Assembly: GCA_022826725.1 (NCBI GenBank)
Contig: JAJDUF010000006.1
Span: 21,519-85,518 of the forward strand
Direction: 5' to 3'
Length of the DNA stretch: 64,000 bases
From: Chloroflexota bacterium
GTDB lineage: Bacteria; Chloroflexota; UBA11872; UBA12225; JAJDUF01
The position numbers and the translations under genes were made by a program. Below the pieces are notes generated by a model. That model was given only the letters and a program-made list of their open reading frames with translations. It made no database searches and was not told the origin of the DNA. This document shows positions 1 through 8,840 of the stretch, in pieces; position 1 is the first letter of the stretch, and every line of letters begins with the position of its first letter.

Positions 1-1
1 C

Positions 2-181
2 GCGGTCAGTGCGTTGGACCGGCGCGAAAGTCGCGGCGCGCACTCCCGCACCGACTACCCCGAGCGCAACGACGACGAGTGGTTGAAGCACACGCTGGCC
101 GCGTGGTCCGCGGACGGCCCGCAGATGTCCTACCTGCCCGTGACCATCACCCGCTGGAAGCCGGAAGCGCGTGCCTACTGA
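2..181 (+). CDS. sdhA: Succinate dehydrogenase/fumarate reductase flavoprotein subunit, C-terminal fragment
   Basis: The reading frame is open from the left edge and ends at TGA 179-181. The last 59 residues include [23 protein letters not shown], in pieces [18 protein letters not shown] and [10 protein letters not shown], which is the conserved tail of SdhA/FrdA; the arginine in the SRGAH stretch belongs to the substrate/capping region of the family. The catalytic and FAD domains lie outside the window. It lies 80 bp upstream of sdhB, so the two genes are probably one operon for complex II of the TCA cycle and respiratory chain. Confidence 0.93.
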   Translation, partial: AVSALDRRESRGAHSRTDYPERNDDEWLKHTLAAWSADGPQMSYLPVTITRWKPEARAY

Positions 182-261
182 GCAATACCGGAGCGCACCG
201 CGCCCCCGTCCACGCTCCTGCCGGGAGGGTGCCGAGAGCGCAGTGTAGACGGGAGGAACCG

Positions 262-1263
262 TTGGCTATCGAAGCACGCTTGCGCGTCCGTCGCTACGAC
301 CCCGAATCCGGGGGCGAGCCGTACTATCAGGAATATGAGACCAGTGTCCCGGAGTGGGGCACGGTATTGGATGCGCTTATCCAGATTCGTGAAGAGCAGG
401 ACGGCACGCTGACCCTGCGCTGCTCGTGCCGCAGCGCCATTTGCGGCTCCTGCGCCATGAAGGTCAATGGCGAGTCGGCCCTGGCCTGCAAGACCAAGCT
501 CGTGGACATCGCGCCCGACGGCGAAACCGTCACCGTCGAGCCGATGGGCAACCAGCCTATCGTCCGCGATCTCGTCGTGGACATGCAGCCGTTCTGGGAC
601 AAGGTCCGCGCCGTCCAACCCTACCTCCAGCCCGATGGCCCTCCGGAGAGCGGCCGCGAATACCTCGCGCCCAACGACGCAATGCAGCACCTCAGCGGCG
701 TGATGAACTGCATCATGTGCGGCGCCTGCGTCTCCGAATGCACCGTGCTGGAAGTAGATGACAAGTTCCTCGGGCCGGCCGCGCTCGCCAAGGCCTACCG
801 CTTTGCCGCCGACCCGCGCGACGACAAGACCCAAGAGCGCCTCGTTGACCTGTTCGACATGGACGGCGGCATGTGGGACTGCACTCACTGTTTCGAGTGC
901 GTGCAGGTTTGCCCCAAGGGCGTCGAGCCGATGGAGCGGATCGTCAAGCTGCGCGAAATGGCGATGGATGCCGGGTTGGAAGACCACAACGGCGTCCGGC
1001 ACAGCAAAACGTTCGCCGATTCGGTCGAGCATAGTGGCTGGCTGAACGAAAGCCAGTTGGCGGTCGGGTCCTTCAAGCTGACCAACGTCAAGGATCAGCT
1101 CGGCAATATGCCCGTGGCTCTCCGTATGCTTATGTCCGGCAAGATGCCCAACCCCATCCACCGCCCGATCCCCAGCGTGCGGGAAGTCCGGCGCGTATTC
1201 GATGAGACCGAGCGGCAGCACCAGCAGCAGGTCGCCGAGTCTACTTCTCAGAAAGAGGCATAA
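262..1263 (+). CDS. sdhB: Succinate dehydrogenase iron-sulfur subunit
   Basis: Electron-transfer subunit of succinate:quinone oxidoreductase, carrying electrons from SdhA flavin to quinone. The TTG start at 262 is chosen because GGGAGG (251-256) sits just upstream; the frame itself is open further 5'. 333 aa, longer than the usual ~240-aa SdhB. An N-terminal [2Fe-2S] ferredoxin domain carries CSCRSAICGSC plus a later Cys; the C-terminal domain carries CIMCGACVSEC and CTHCFECVQVCPKG for the 4Fe-4S and 3Fe-4S/4Fe-4S centres. The ~80-residue tail after the last cluster is like SdhB of archaeal-type (type E) complexes. It is followed 6 bp later by an SdhE-like gene rather than SdhC/SdhD. Confidence 0.93.
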   Translation: MAIEARLRVRRYDPESGGEPYYQEYETSVPEWGTVLDALIQIREEQDGTLTLRCSCRSAICGSCAMKVNGESALACKTKLVDIAPDGETVTVEPMGNQPIVRDLVVDMQPFWDKVRAVQPYLQPDGPPESGREYLAPNDAMQHLSGVMNCIMCGACVSECTVLEVDDKFLGPAALAKAYRFAADPRDDKTQERLVDLFDMDGGMWDCTHCFECVQVCPKGVEPMERIVKLREMAMDAGLEDHNGVRHSKTFADSVEHSGWLNESQLAVGSFKLTNVKDQLGNMPVALRMLMSGKMPNPIHRPIPSVREVRRVFDETERQHQQQVAESTSQKEA

Positions 1264-1269
1264 CAACCG

Positions 1270-2166
1270 ATGGATGCACTGCGTTACGCCTGGTTTCCGG
1301 GGTGTGTGTCGCGCGGCGCCTGCCGCGAGCTATACAAGTCCACCCGCGCGGTCGCCGAGCGGCTCGGTATCGAGCTGGTCGAAATGAAGGAAGGCGCTTG
1401 CACCGGCGCGGGCGTCCTGAGCGAGCGCAACCCGGAGTTGGCCCAGGCCCTCAATGCCCGCACCTTCGCCATGGCCGAACAGTGGGACCTGCCCATCCTC
1501 ACCATCTGCTCGACCTGCCAGGGCGTGATGAGCGGGATCAAGCACATCCTCGATACCGACGCCACCGCGCGGGAGCAGGCCAACCAAGCTATCGCCGCTG
1601 ACGGCTACACCTACCGCGGCACCAGCCGCGTCACCCACCTCATGTGGATCATCGTCGAGGAATACGGCCTGGAGCGGCTGCGCGAGCAGGTCGTCCGGTC
1701 CCTTGCCGGCCTGCGCGTCGGCCCCTTCTACGGCTGCTACATCTTGCGCCCGCGCGAGGTGCTCGCGTTCGACGAGCATCCCGGTCGCGGCACCTATCTG
1801 GAGCAGATTATCGAGGTGCTCGGCGCCGACCCGGTGGATTACTACGGCAAGAGCAAATGCTGCGGCTTCCCGATCCTGACCATGAACAAGGCCAACTCCC
1901 TGACTATGGCCGGCACCCACCTGGCCGAAGCCCAAGACAAGGGCGCCGATTGCATGGTGACGCCCTGCCCGCTCTGTCACCTCAATCTCGACGCCCAGCA
2001 GCCCGACGCAGCAAAGTACGTCAACCGTAGTCTCGACCTGCCAATCCTCCATCTGCCCCAGTTAATCGGCCTGGCCCTCGGCATGGAGCCGGGCGAGCTA
2101 GGTCTCGGCCAGCACGTCGTGAAGACCAACGCAGTCGTCAGCAAAGTATTCGCCGCGGCCGCCTAA
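1270..2166 (+). CDS. CCG-domain protein, SdhE/heterodisulfide reductase subunit B-like
   Basis: 298 aa with two cysteine-rich CCG domains: an N-terminal half beginning YAWFPGCVSRG with ICSTCQG, and a C-terminal half with FYGCYI, KCCGFP and CPLCHLN. This is the HdrB/SdhE family, which binds a non-cubane or other Fe-S centre and, in type E succinate dehydrogenases, replaces the heme-b membrane anchor. It starts 6 bp after sdhB and no SdhC/SdhD helices follow, which supports a role as the membrane-side subunit of complex II. HdrB of a heterodisulfide reductase is the alternative but there are no HdrA/HdrC genes in view. Confidence 0.85.
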   Translation: MDALRYAWFPGCVSRGACRELYKSTRAVAERLGIELVEMKEGACTGAGVLSERNPELAQALNARTFAMAEQWDLPILTICSTCQGVMSGIKHILDTDATAREQANQAIAADGYTYRGTSRVTHLMWIIVEEYGLERLREQVVRSLAGLRVGPFYGCYILRPREVLAFDEHPGRGTYLEQIIEVLGADPVDYYGKSKCCGFPILTMNKANSLTMAGTHLAEAQDKGADCMVTPCPLCHLNLDAQQPDAAKYVNRSLDLPILHLPQLIGLALGMEPGELGLGQHVVKTNAVVSKVFAAAA

Positions 2167-2200
2167 GCCGGTACGCCGCCTCCCAGGCGCTACACCCGCG

Positions 2201-2629
2201 CTAACACGTCACTACCAATGAAGCGGTAGCGTTCGTGTGGTAGGTGTAGCGCTGACCGTTATGCTCCATCACGACCCGATAGCCGGGTGTCACGACCTGT
2301 GCGTAGGCATAACCCTCCTGCGGGCAGCCCAGACTGGCATCGGGCCATGCGACCGGCTCGACTGACACCGATTTCAGGCGCGACGCTGCGACACCGAGAC
2401 GATCGGCCAGTTCCCGGCGCACGGACTCCACGGCCGCCGGCTCGGCAGTCGGCGTCGCTGCCGGCGGCATGGTGGTCGGAGATGCTGGCGACTGCCGCTC
2501 TCCCCCGGCCGCCGGCGCGACGGTCGGAGGCGCCTGGCCCTCCGATCCACCGCAAGCCGACAACACCACGAGCAGCACCGCAAGGCACAGTATCGCCCGG
2601 AGCAATCGCAGGAACGCGCCGAGACGCAT
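2201..2629 (-). CDS. Putative lipoprotein with phylum-typical C-terminal domain
   Basis: 142 aa from the second of two consecutive ATGs (AGGAGG is better spaced for it). Residues ~8-25 form a hydrophobic signal ending in a lipobox LSAC, followed by a Pro/Ala/Thr-rich linker of ~40 residues. The C-terminal ~70 residues (RLGVAASRLKSVSVEPVAWP, then SLGCPQEGYAY, YRVVMEHNG, YTYHTN) match a small domain I recognise from many secreted Chloroflexota proteins, function unknown. Likely anchored outside the membrane. It is convergent with the sdh operon and stands alone. Confidence 0.75.
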   Translation of the reverse strand: MRLGAFLRLLRAILCLAVLLVVLSACGGSEGQAPPTVAPAAGGERQSPASPTTMPPAATPTAEPAAVESVRRELADRLGVAASRLKSVSVEPVAWPDASLGCPQEGYAYAQVVTPGYRVVMEHNGQRYTYHTNATASLVVTC

Positions 2630-2670
2630 CATAGCCTCCTAGTCTGCCCTCCCCGACCGCCTCCGGCAGC

Positions 2671-2710
2671 CTCCTCTCCACCACGTGGAGAGGGGGGCGG
2701 GGGGTGAGGC
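2671..2710. repeat. Intergenic hairpin repeat, type B
   Basis: CCTCTCCACCACGTGGAGAGG is a near-perfect hairpin followed by the typical GGGG-rich tail ending GGTGAGG. It fills the gap between the lipoprotein start and the flavoprotein stop. Confidence 0.8.
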
Positions 2711-2724
2711 ACAACAATCCGCCC

Positions 2725-4119
2725 CTACAGCGTCGGCACCAGCCGGCCGGCGATGATGCGGGCGGCGTTCTGCAGGCTCTCCGTCAACGACGGGTGGGCA
2801 TGGATGCTATCTAGCAGATAGGTGTACGGGATTTCGTTGTCAATCATCACTGCCGCCTCACCAATGACACTATCGGCTTGGGCGCCCACCGCCCGCACGC
2901 CCAAGATACGATCATCGCCCGGCGGACCGACGATCAGCTTCACATAGCCGTCGAACGCCCGCATCGCATGGTAGCGGTGATTGCGTGCATTGAGGAACTT
3001 CGCCACGCGCACCGCCCCATACTGCTCCCGGGCCAGCGTCTCCGTCAGCCCGGCCCCGGCCAGCATCGGCATGCTGAAAATAATGAACGGGATATGCGAC
3101 GAGCGCAGCGTCGAGGGCTGCTTGAGCATGTGCTTGACGGCCAGCCGGCCCTCGGCCTCCGCGATATGAACCAGAGCCAAGTCGAGCGGCGTCTTGCGCT
3201 CGCCAACGTCACCGACCGCATAGATGTGCGGCACGCTCGTCTGCATATTGTCGTTGACGTAAATGACGCCGCCCCGCCCCGGCTCGATGCCCATCACGGA
3301 CAGGTTGAGCGTATCCGAGCAAGCGATCCGGCCGATGGCTACCAGTGCCCGGTCGGAGATGATGGTTGATCCGTCCTCCAGCATCGTCTTCACCCGGCCA
3401 CCGACGATGCTCACCGAGCGCGTGCGCGCGCCAAAGCGCACGTGGACCCCGTTGCGCGTGAAGACGGTGGTAATGAAGGCACTGATGTCCGGGTCCTCGT
3501 GGCTGAGGAGACGGTCGGCGGTGTCCAAGAGCGTGACGTGGACCCCAAAGGCGGTAAAGATCGAGGCAAACTCACAGCCGATTACCCCGGCGCCGATGAC
3601 CGTGAGCGAGCGGAAGGATTCATCCACGTCCACCACGTGGTCACTGGTCATAATCAGCTTGCCATCCACCTCCATGCCGGGGAGCACCCGCGGCCGCGAG
3701 CCGGTGGCAATCAAGAAGTGGGGCGCCCGAATCCGCTGGCCATTGACCTTGAGCGTGTGCGCGTCAATGAAACGTCCCATCCCGTTGATGACCTGCACCT
3801 TCATCTGCTTGAGGTAGCCCAGCGTAATCTCGGTGAGTGTCGCCGTTCCGGTGGTGAGTTGGTCGTGGATTTCGTCAAACCGGACGTCCGGACCGGACGG
3901 GTCATAGCCGCGCCCCATCTTAAGCGCGATGAGCCGGTCTTTGGCCAGCTCATACATCCCCTTCGACTTGTAGGCGCCATGAAGACCGTACCCGAGCAGC
4001 TCTCCGCCGTTGATAAGCGTGACTGCTAGGCCCTGCGAAGCTGCATAGAGCGCCGCAGCCATGCCGGCCGGTCCGGCGCCGACAATGGCAAGGTCGCAGT
4101 CCCAGTCCCCAGTCCCCAT
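2725..4119 (-). CDS. Pyridine nucleotide-disulfide oxidoreductase family flavoprotein lacking the redox disulfide
   Basis: 464 aa with the class I flavoprotein reductase layout: FAD Rossmann motif VGAGPAGMAA near the N-terminus, NAD(P) motif VIGAGVIGCEFA mid-protein, the second FAD motif YAVGDVGE, and a dimerisation domain ending HAHPSLTES that keeps the His-Glu pair. The region where lipoamide dehydrogenases have CxxxxC reads GELLGYGLHGAYKSKGM, with no cysteine at either position. It is therefore not a dihydrolipoamide dehydrogenase. A soluble transhydrogenase (SthA)-like NAD(P)H:acceptor reaction is the best guess, since SthA also lacks the full disulfide. Start at ATG 4119, with GAGAGG ten bases upstream. 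Confidence 0.8.
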   Translation of the reverse strand: MGTGDWDCDLAIVGAGPAGMAAALYAASQGLAVTLINGGELLGYGLHGAYKSKGMYELAKDRLIALKMGRGYDPSGPDVRFDEIHDQLTTGTATLTEITLGYLKQMKVQVINGMGRFIDAHTLKVNGQRIRAPHFLIATGSRPRVLPGMEVDGKLIMTSDHVVDVDESFRSLTVIGAGVIGCEFASIFTAFGVHVTLLDTADRLLSHEDPDISAFITTVFTRNGVHVRFGARTRSVSIVGGRVKTMLEDGSTIISDRALVAIGRIACSDTLNLSVMGIEPGRGGVIYVNDNMQTSVPHIYAVGDVGERKTPLDLALVHIAEAEGRLAVKHMLKQPSTLRSSHIPFIIFSMPMLAGAGLTETLAREQYGAVRVAKFLNARNHRYHAMRAFDGYVKLIVGPPGDDRILGVRAVGAQADSVIGEAAVMIDNEIPYTYLLDSIHAHPSLTESLQNAARIIAGRLVPTL

Positions 4120-4419
4120 TGCTCTCGTGCCTCTCGTGCAGCCAGCCGTGCCGGAGCCAAACGTGGCATTTAACTATAGCGTGCCAGTCGCCACGCTCAT
4201 GCCTCTCGGACCGTCGGTGCAGGCCCGATTATCCGGCTATCCGGCACCGAGCAACACCCTAGCAGTATAATTACGAGAGTCACTCGACGCGGCACGCCTC
4301 GCGAGTCTCGGTAGTCTAGCCGCCTCGCACAGCGCCCGCGTCGCTTGTCGTCTGCCTGCCGGCCTCAGTGCAACCGCCGTCGCCGGACCCGGTCCCAGCC
4401 TCCGAGGGAACAACATACC
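4120..4419. other. Divergent intergenic region
   Basis: This 300-bp gap separates the divergent flavoprotein and ABC-F genes. A TATAAT at 4266-4271 on the plus strand could be the -10 of the ABC-F gene, but no good -35 is seen. No dispersed repeat is present, unlike most other gaps. Confidence 0.4.
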
Positions 4420-6117
4420 ATGCTACACGTCCACAATATCACCATCCGCTATGGCGGCCAGGAAGTGCTCAACGAGGTCACGTTCTTCGTCGGGCCGAAA
4501 GAGCGCGTTGGGCTGGTCGGCGACAACGGCGCCGGCAAGACCACGCTCCTGGAGATCATTGCCGGCCAGCGCAGCCCCGACGATGGGTTCGTCAAGCTCG
4601 ATCCCCACAACACGCTCGGCTACTTGTCCCAAGAGAGCCAGTGCCGGCTCGGTATCACGCTCGAAAACGAGATGCTCTCGGCGTTTCCAGGAGTGCTCGC
4701 AGCCCGTGCCGAGTTGGCCCGGCTCCAGGATGAAATGGATACCGCTGCCACCGCCGGCGATCTCGATAAGATTGATCGCCTGGTGGAGGCCATGGCCGCA
4801 GCGCAGGACGAGTACGACCGGCTCGACGGCTACACCGTAGACGCGCGGGTCGGCGAGGTGCTGCACGGCCTGGGGTTCGCGCAAGACGACCGCCCCCGCC
4901 TGACCGACGAGTTCAGCGGTGGCTGGCAAATGCGGATCGCCCTCGCCAAGCTCCTTGTCAGTCAGCCCTCCTTACTCCTCCTCGACGAGCCGACCAACCA
5001 CATTGACAAGGCCGCCCGCGATTGGCTCGAAGGCTACCTGGACGGCTACCGCGGCTCGCTGATCGTCGTATCGCACGACACGGCGCTGCTCGACAACGTA
5101 GCCAAGCGCATCATCGAGCTGGAGGACAGTGTCGCCACTTCCTACACCGGCAACTACTCCGACTACCTCCGGCTCAAAGCGGAGCGCCGCCGCCATCACG
5201 AGGCCGCCTACCGGCGCCAGCAGAAGTTCATCCGCCGCCAGCAGACCTACATCGAGCGCTTCCGGGCCATCGCCACCCGCGCCGCGCAGGTCAAGGCCCG
5301 CGAGCGGCAGCTAGAGCGGCTGGAGCGCGTCGAGGCGCCGAAGTCGGAGCCGAAGAGCATTGACTTCCGCTTCCTGGGCGGCGGGCGCGGGTCACGTGAG
5401 ATCATTACCTTCAAGCACGTCACCAAGGCGTATGATGACCTCGTCGTGCTGCGCGACGTCTCCTTCACGCTGGAGCGTGCCGACCGCGTCGCCCTCGTCG
5501 GCCCCAACGGCGCCGGCAAGACGACCCTGCTCCGGCTCCTGGCCGGCGCAGAAGAGCCGACCACCGGAGAGGTGATCTTGGGCAACGGCACCCGCGCCGG
5601 CTTCTACGCCCAGCACCAGGCCGAAGCCCTTGATCCAAACAAGACGGTCCTTGAGGAAGCCCTCAGCGCCTCGCGTACCGGCTCGACAGCCGCGGCCATG
5701 AACGTCCTGGGGCGCTTCCTGCTCGCCGACGACGCCCACAAACAGGTACGCAAGCTCTCCGGCGGCGAGCGCAGCCGGCTCGCCCTCGCCAAGATGCTGC
5801 TACGACCAGCCAACCTCTTACTGCTCGATGAGCCGACCAACCACCTGGATCGTCGCAGCACCGCGATGCTGGAGTCGGCTCTGCTGGACTACGCCGGTAC
5901 TGTCGTAGTCGCCACCCACGACCTCTCGTTCCTCACCCGCGTAGCAACCAAGGTGGCCACCTTCGAGAACGGAGAGGTGACCGTCCGGCTCGCCGACCGG
6001 CCGCTCGACGGCACTGAGCCAACCCCCGCCCGCCGCCGCTCGCGGTCCGCAACCGCCAAGCAGCGTACATCGAGCCGCCAGCCCGCCGCGCGCCGGTCGC
6101 CGGTCGCCGTCTCGTAG
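4420..6117 (+). CDS. ABC-F family ATPase (Uup/YdiF-like)
   Basis: Soluble twin-ATPase protein of the ABC-F family, which act on the ribosome as translation factors or resistance proteins. 565 aa from ATG 4420, preceded by GAGGG; an in-frame upstream extension exists but has no ribosome site. First ATPase: Walker A GDNGAGKTT, signature FSGGW, Walker B LLLLDEPTNH. Then a long basic helical linker (KAERRRHHEAAYRRQQKFIR), then the second ATPase: GPNGAGKTT, LSGGERSRLA, LLLLDEPTNHLD. The C-terminus ends in a ~40-residue Arg/Ala/Ser-rich basic tail. No membrane domains. The rarA gene follows 34 bp later. Confidence 0.92.
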   Translation: MLHVHNITIRYGGQEVLNEVTFFVGPKERVGLVGDNGAGKTTLLEIIAGQRSPDDGFVKLDPHNTLGYLSQESQCRLGITLENEMLSAFPGVLAARAELARLQDEMDTAATAGDLDKIDRLVEAMAAAQDEYDRLDGYTVDARVGEVLHGLGFAQDDRPRLTDEFSGGWQMRIALAKLLVSQPSLLLLDEPTNHIDKAARDWLEGYLDGYRGSLIVVSHDTALLDNVAKRIIELEDSVATSYTGNYSDYLRLKAERRRHHEAAYRRQQKFIRRQQTYIERFRAIATRAAQVKARERQLERLERVEAPKSEPKSIDFRFLGGGRGSREIITFKHVTKAYDDLVVLRDVSFTLERADRVALVGPNGAGKTTLLRLLAGAEEPTTGEVILGNGTRAGFYAQHQAEALDPNKTVLEEALSASRTGSTAAAMNVLGRFLLADDAHKQVRKLSGGERSRLALAKMLLRPANLLLLDEPTNHLDRRSTAMLESALLDYAGTVVVATHDLSFLTRVATKVATFENGEVTVRLADRPLDGTEPTPARRRSRSATAKQRTSSRQPAARRSPVAVS

Positions 6118-6151
6118 GAGCCGCCGGTGCAGCGTGCCGTGGAGGCCACCA

Positions 6152-7540
6152 ATGCCGCGCAATGCGCCCCAGCCGCCCGTCGCGCCGGGCCAACCCGCGC
6201 TCTTTGACCCGCCGCCCGACCCACACCAGCCGCTCGCCGTGCGGATGCGCCCCCGCACCGTGGACGAGTTTGCCGGTCAGGAGCACTTGCTCGGTCCCGG
6301 CAAGGCCCTGCGCCGCGCCCTGGAGCAGCGCCGTCTCGGCTCGATCATCCTCTGGGGGCCGCCCGGCACCGGCAAGACCAGCCTTGCCCAACTCCTTGTC
6401 CGCGCGTTAGCGATTGAAGCCCATTCGCTCAGTGCCGTCACTTCCGGTGTCGCCGACCTCCGCCGCGTCCTCACCGCCGCTCGTCGCAGCCGCGCCCAAG
6501 GCCGCCGGACGGCCCTGGTGCTCGACGAGGCCCACAAGTGGAGCCGGACCCAGCAGGAAGTCTTGCTGCCGGCCGTCGAGGACGGTCTGGTCCTCCTGAT
6601 CGGGCTGACCAGCGAGAATCCCTATTTCGATCTGGTCCCGGCGCTCCGCTCGCGGGTCCGCATCCTCCGGCTGGAGCCGCTGCCCGCCGACACGATCAAA
6701 CTGCTCCTCCAACGTGCCCTGCGCGACGAGGAGCGCGGCTTAGGCGGGGAGGACGTAGAGGTGGCGGCCGACGCGCTCGATCTGCTCGTCGCTACCTCCG
6801 GCGGCGATGCACGCATCGCGCTCAACGGCCTGGAAGCGGCCGTTGACATTGCGCCGACCGGCGCTGCCGGCCGCCGGCCCGTGACGGTCGAAACCGTCGA
6901 AACGGCCATCCAGCGCCGGCAGGTGCGCTACGACCAAACGGGCGACGACCACTATCAGACCATCTCTGCCTTCATCAAGAGCATTCGCGGCAGCGATCCC
7001 GACGGCGCGGTCTTCTGGCTCGCCAAGATGCTCAAGGCCGGCGAGGACCCGCGCTTCATCGCCCGCCGCCTGGTCATCTCCGCCTCCGAGGATGTTGGCC
7101 TCGCCGACTCCCAGGGCCTCGTGATAGCGACGGCGGCCTACGAGGCGGTGGAGCGCGTCGGCCTGCCCGAGGCCGGCCTCATCCTCGCCCACGCCACCGT
7201 CTATCTGGCCACGGCCCCGAAGTCCAATAGCGCCGCCAAGGCCGTGTGGCAAGCGCAAGCAGCCATCGAGTCCGGCGCCAGCCTGGAAGTACCCCTCCAC
7301 CTCCGCAACGCCTCGTTCAGCGGCGCGCAGCAACTCGGCTACGGGCAAGGCTACGAGTACAGCCACGACTTCTCCAGCGATGACCCGCGCCGCTACCGGC
7401 AGCGCTACCTACCCGCTGGCGTCTCGGGCCCGTTCTACCAACCCGGCCGCGACGGTGCCGAAGCCACCATCCGCCAGCGCCTCGCCCAGATCAAGCGCTG
7501 GCGCGCCGCCCCCTCTCCCCGCACGCACGGGCCGGAGTGA
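6152..7540 (+). CDS. rarA: Replication-associated recombination protein A (AAA+ ATPase)
   Basis: RarA/MgsA/WRNIP1 family clamp-loader-like ATPase acting at stalled replication forks. 462 aa from ATG 6152, chosen because GGAGG lies at 6141-6145; an upstream GTG at 6134 is in frame. Features in order: RPRTVDEFAGQEHLLG, Walker A GPPGTGKTS, Walker B LVLDEAHKW, sensor-1 TSENPYF, then the family's C-terminal tetramerisation domain with SAFIKSIRGSDPDGAVFWLAKML and the GYGQGYEYSHDF tail motif. Length matches the family. The Walker B DEAH replaces the more usual DEIH. Confidence 0.93.
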   Translation: MPRNAPQPPVAPGQPALFDPPPDPHQPLAVRMRPRTVDEFAGQEHLLGPGKALRRALEQRRLGSIILWGPPGTGKTSLAQLLVRALAIEAHSLSAVTSGVADLRRVLTAARRSRAQGRRTALVLDEAHKWSRTQQEVLLPAVEDGLVLLIGLTSENPYFDLVPALRSRVRILRLEPLPADTIKLLLQRALRDEERGLGGEDVEVAADALDLLVATSGGDARIALNGLEAAVDIAPTGAAGRRPVTVETVETAIQRRQVRYDQTGDDHYQTISAFIKSIRGSDPDGAVFWLAKMLKAGEDPRFIARRLVISASEDVGLADSQGLVIATAAYEAVERVGLPEAGLILAHATVYLATAPKSNSAAKAVWQAQAAIESGASLEVPLHLRNASFSGAQQLGYGQGYEYSHDFSSDDPRRYRQRYLPAGVSGPFYQPGRDGAEATIRQRLAQIKRWRAAPSPRTHGPE

Positions 7541-7552
7541 GAACCACTCCCC

Positions 7553-7630
7553 CTCGTCATTCCTGCGCACGCGGGAATCTACTCCCCCTCTCTATCGCTC
7601 TGCGATGGAGAGGGGGAGGGGGGGTGAGGC
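7553..7630. repeat. Intergenic repeats, type A then type B
   Basis: A type A inverted repeat (CGTCATTCCTGCGCACGCGG with GGAATC) is joined directly to a type B hairpin built on CTCTCTATCGCTCTGCGATG and GAGAG, ending GGTGAGG. The same A-B junction recurs at 49.3, 54.8 and 44.2 kb. Confidence 0.8.
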
Positions 7631-7731
7631 GTGGCACCACCCGCCACTTGCCCCCACACCGCCGAGGCCGTATGCTTGCCAGGAGGCTTACCGGCGTGTC
7701 CGGGCAGCTACGCTCCTGGGAGGAAATGCCG

Positions 7732-8592
7732 ATGCAGTTCGTGGCGATGACTGAAGAACAGCAGGGATTTCTGGATACCAACGGCTATCTCATCATCCCG
7801 GGCGTGCTCGACCAGGACATGATCGAACGCCTGACCGCAACGATAGATCGTCTCTACCAAGAGGCTGTGCGCGAGGACCGGCTCAACCAAGTCGGTGCCT
7901 TCGAGCTACGCAACTGCATTGCCCACGACGATGTCTTCCTCCCCCTGCTCGACTGGCCGGAGACGGTCTCCTTGGTGCCGTACATCCTCGGCTGGAACGT
8001 CCAACTCGACACCTCGCACGTGATCGTCCGGCCCCCCCAAGCGTCGGACACGGCAGCCTCATACAAGGCCATCGGCTGGCACCGCGACGGCGGCATCGCC
8101 GTCCGCCAACTGCCGGAGCCGCTGCCGCGTATGCGCCTGAAGATTTGCTATGTCCTCAGCGACCTCAGCCAACCCGGCCGCGGCAATACCCGCTTCATTC
8201 CCGGCAGCCACAAACGCCTCGGCCGCCCCTCGCATCAGGAGGGAGCCATTGACCCCGACGGCGCCATCGAGGTCCTGGCCAATCCCGGCGATGCCGTCCT
8301 GTTCGAGAACCGCCTCTTCCACGCCGTCGGCCCCAATCTCAGCACCATCACCCGCAAGACCATCTTCATGGGCTACAGCTACCGCTGGCTGCGCCCCCTT
8401 GACTTCGTGACCCAGCCCCCGGCGCTGATCGCCAAGGTGCAGGACGACCCCATCCGTTGGCAGCTCCTCGGCGCCTGGGCCACCCACATGGCCTTCTCCC
8501 TGCCCAAAGACGAAGACGTGCCCCTACGCGCCTGGTGCGAAGAGCACGGCCTAGATGCGGCTTTTCCGGACATGGTAAGGCCAGCCAAATAA
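7732..8592 (+). CDS. Phytanoyl-CoA dioxygenase family protein
   Basis: Fe(II)/2-oxoglutarate-dependent oxygenase, 286 aa from ATG 7732 (GGGAGG at 7718-7723). The metal ligands are visible as WHRDGG (HxD) and a distal His in LFHAVGPN, with the 2-oxoglutarate-binding Arg shortly after in ITRKT. The N-terminus begins MTEEQQGFLDTNGYLIIPGV, the usual PhyH opening. The family hydroxylates many small substrates, so the substrate cannot be stated. It stands alone between repeats. Confidence 0.88.
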   Translation: MQFVAMTEEQQGFLDTNGYLIIPGVLDQDMIERLTATIDRLYQEAVREDRLNQVGAFELRNCIAHDDVFLPLLDWPETVSLVPYILGWNVQLDTSHVIVRPPQASDTAASYKAIGWHRDGGIAVRQLPEPLPRMRLKICYVLSDLSQPGRGNTRFIPGSHKRLGRPSHQEGAIDPDGAIEVLANPGDAVLFENRLFHAVGPNLSTITRKTIFMGYSYRWLRPLDFVTQPPALIAKVQDDPIRWQLLGAWATHMAFSLPKDEDVPLRAWCEEHGLDAAFPDMVRPAK

Positions 8593-8654
8593 ACCCCGCA
8601 AGCCGGAATGACGGGCGGCGGCCTCCTCCGCTCCACTAGATTCTGTTGACATTT

Positions 8655-8689
8655 CCCCGTCATTCCCGCGAAAGCGGGAATCCAGGGGC
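8655..8689. repeat. Intergenic inverted repeat, type A
   Basis: CGTCATTCCCGCGAAAGCGG followed by GAATCCAGG: a short palindromic repeat present about ten times in the window. Confidence 0.8.
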
Positions 8690-8840
8690 CGGAGGCCCGG
8701 ATTGCGGCGGCCGCAGTGCGGAGTCGGGAGCCGGCACCGTCATCCCGGGCCGCAGACCAACCTATTTCCACAGCCATGACGAAGGGGGGTGGGCGTACTG
8801 CCTTCTAGCTCAAATGTCAACACAACCTAGCCACTCACCG

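Noticed and set aside
175..1266. Long minus-strand ORF opposite sdhB, and similar long antisense ORFs elsewhere
   Set aside because: High GC gives long shadow frames; compositions are His/Asp/Val-rich without motifs, and the opposite strand holds well-supported genes.
1270..2166. Heterodisulfide reductase of a methanogen-type pathway
   Set aside because: No HdrA/HdrC; context is sdhA-sdhB.
2725..4119. Dihydrolipoamide dehydrogenase (LpdA)
   Set aside because: Both redox-active cysteines are absent and no E1/E2 genes are near.
5388..5402. Second parS site at GTCACGTGAG, and CCACGTGG near 2683
   Set aside because: Only the CACGTG centre matches; flanks differ, and the first lies inside the ABC-F coding region and the second in a type B hairpin.
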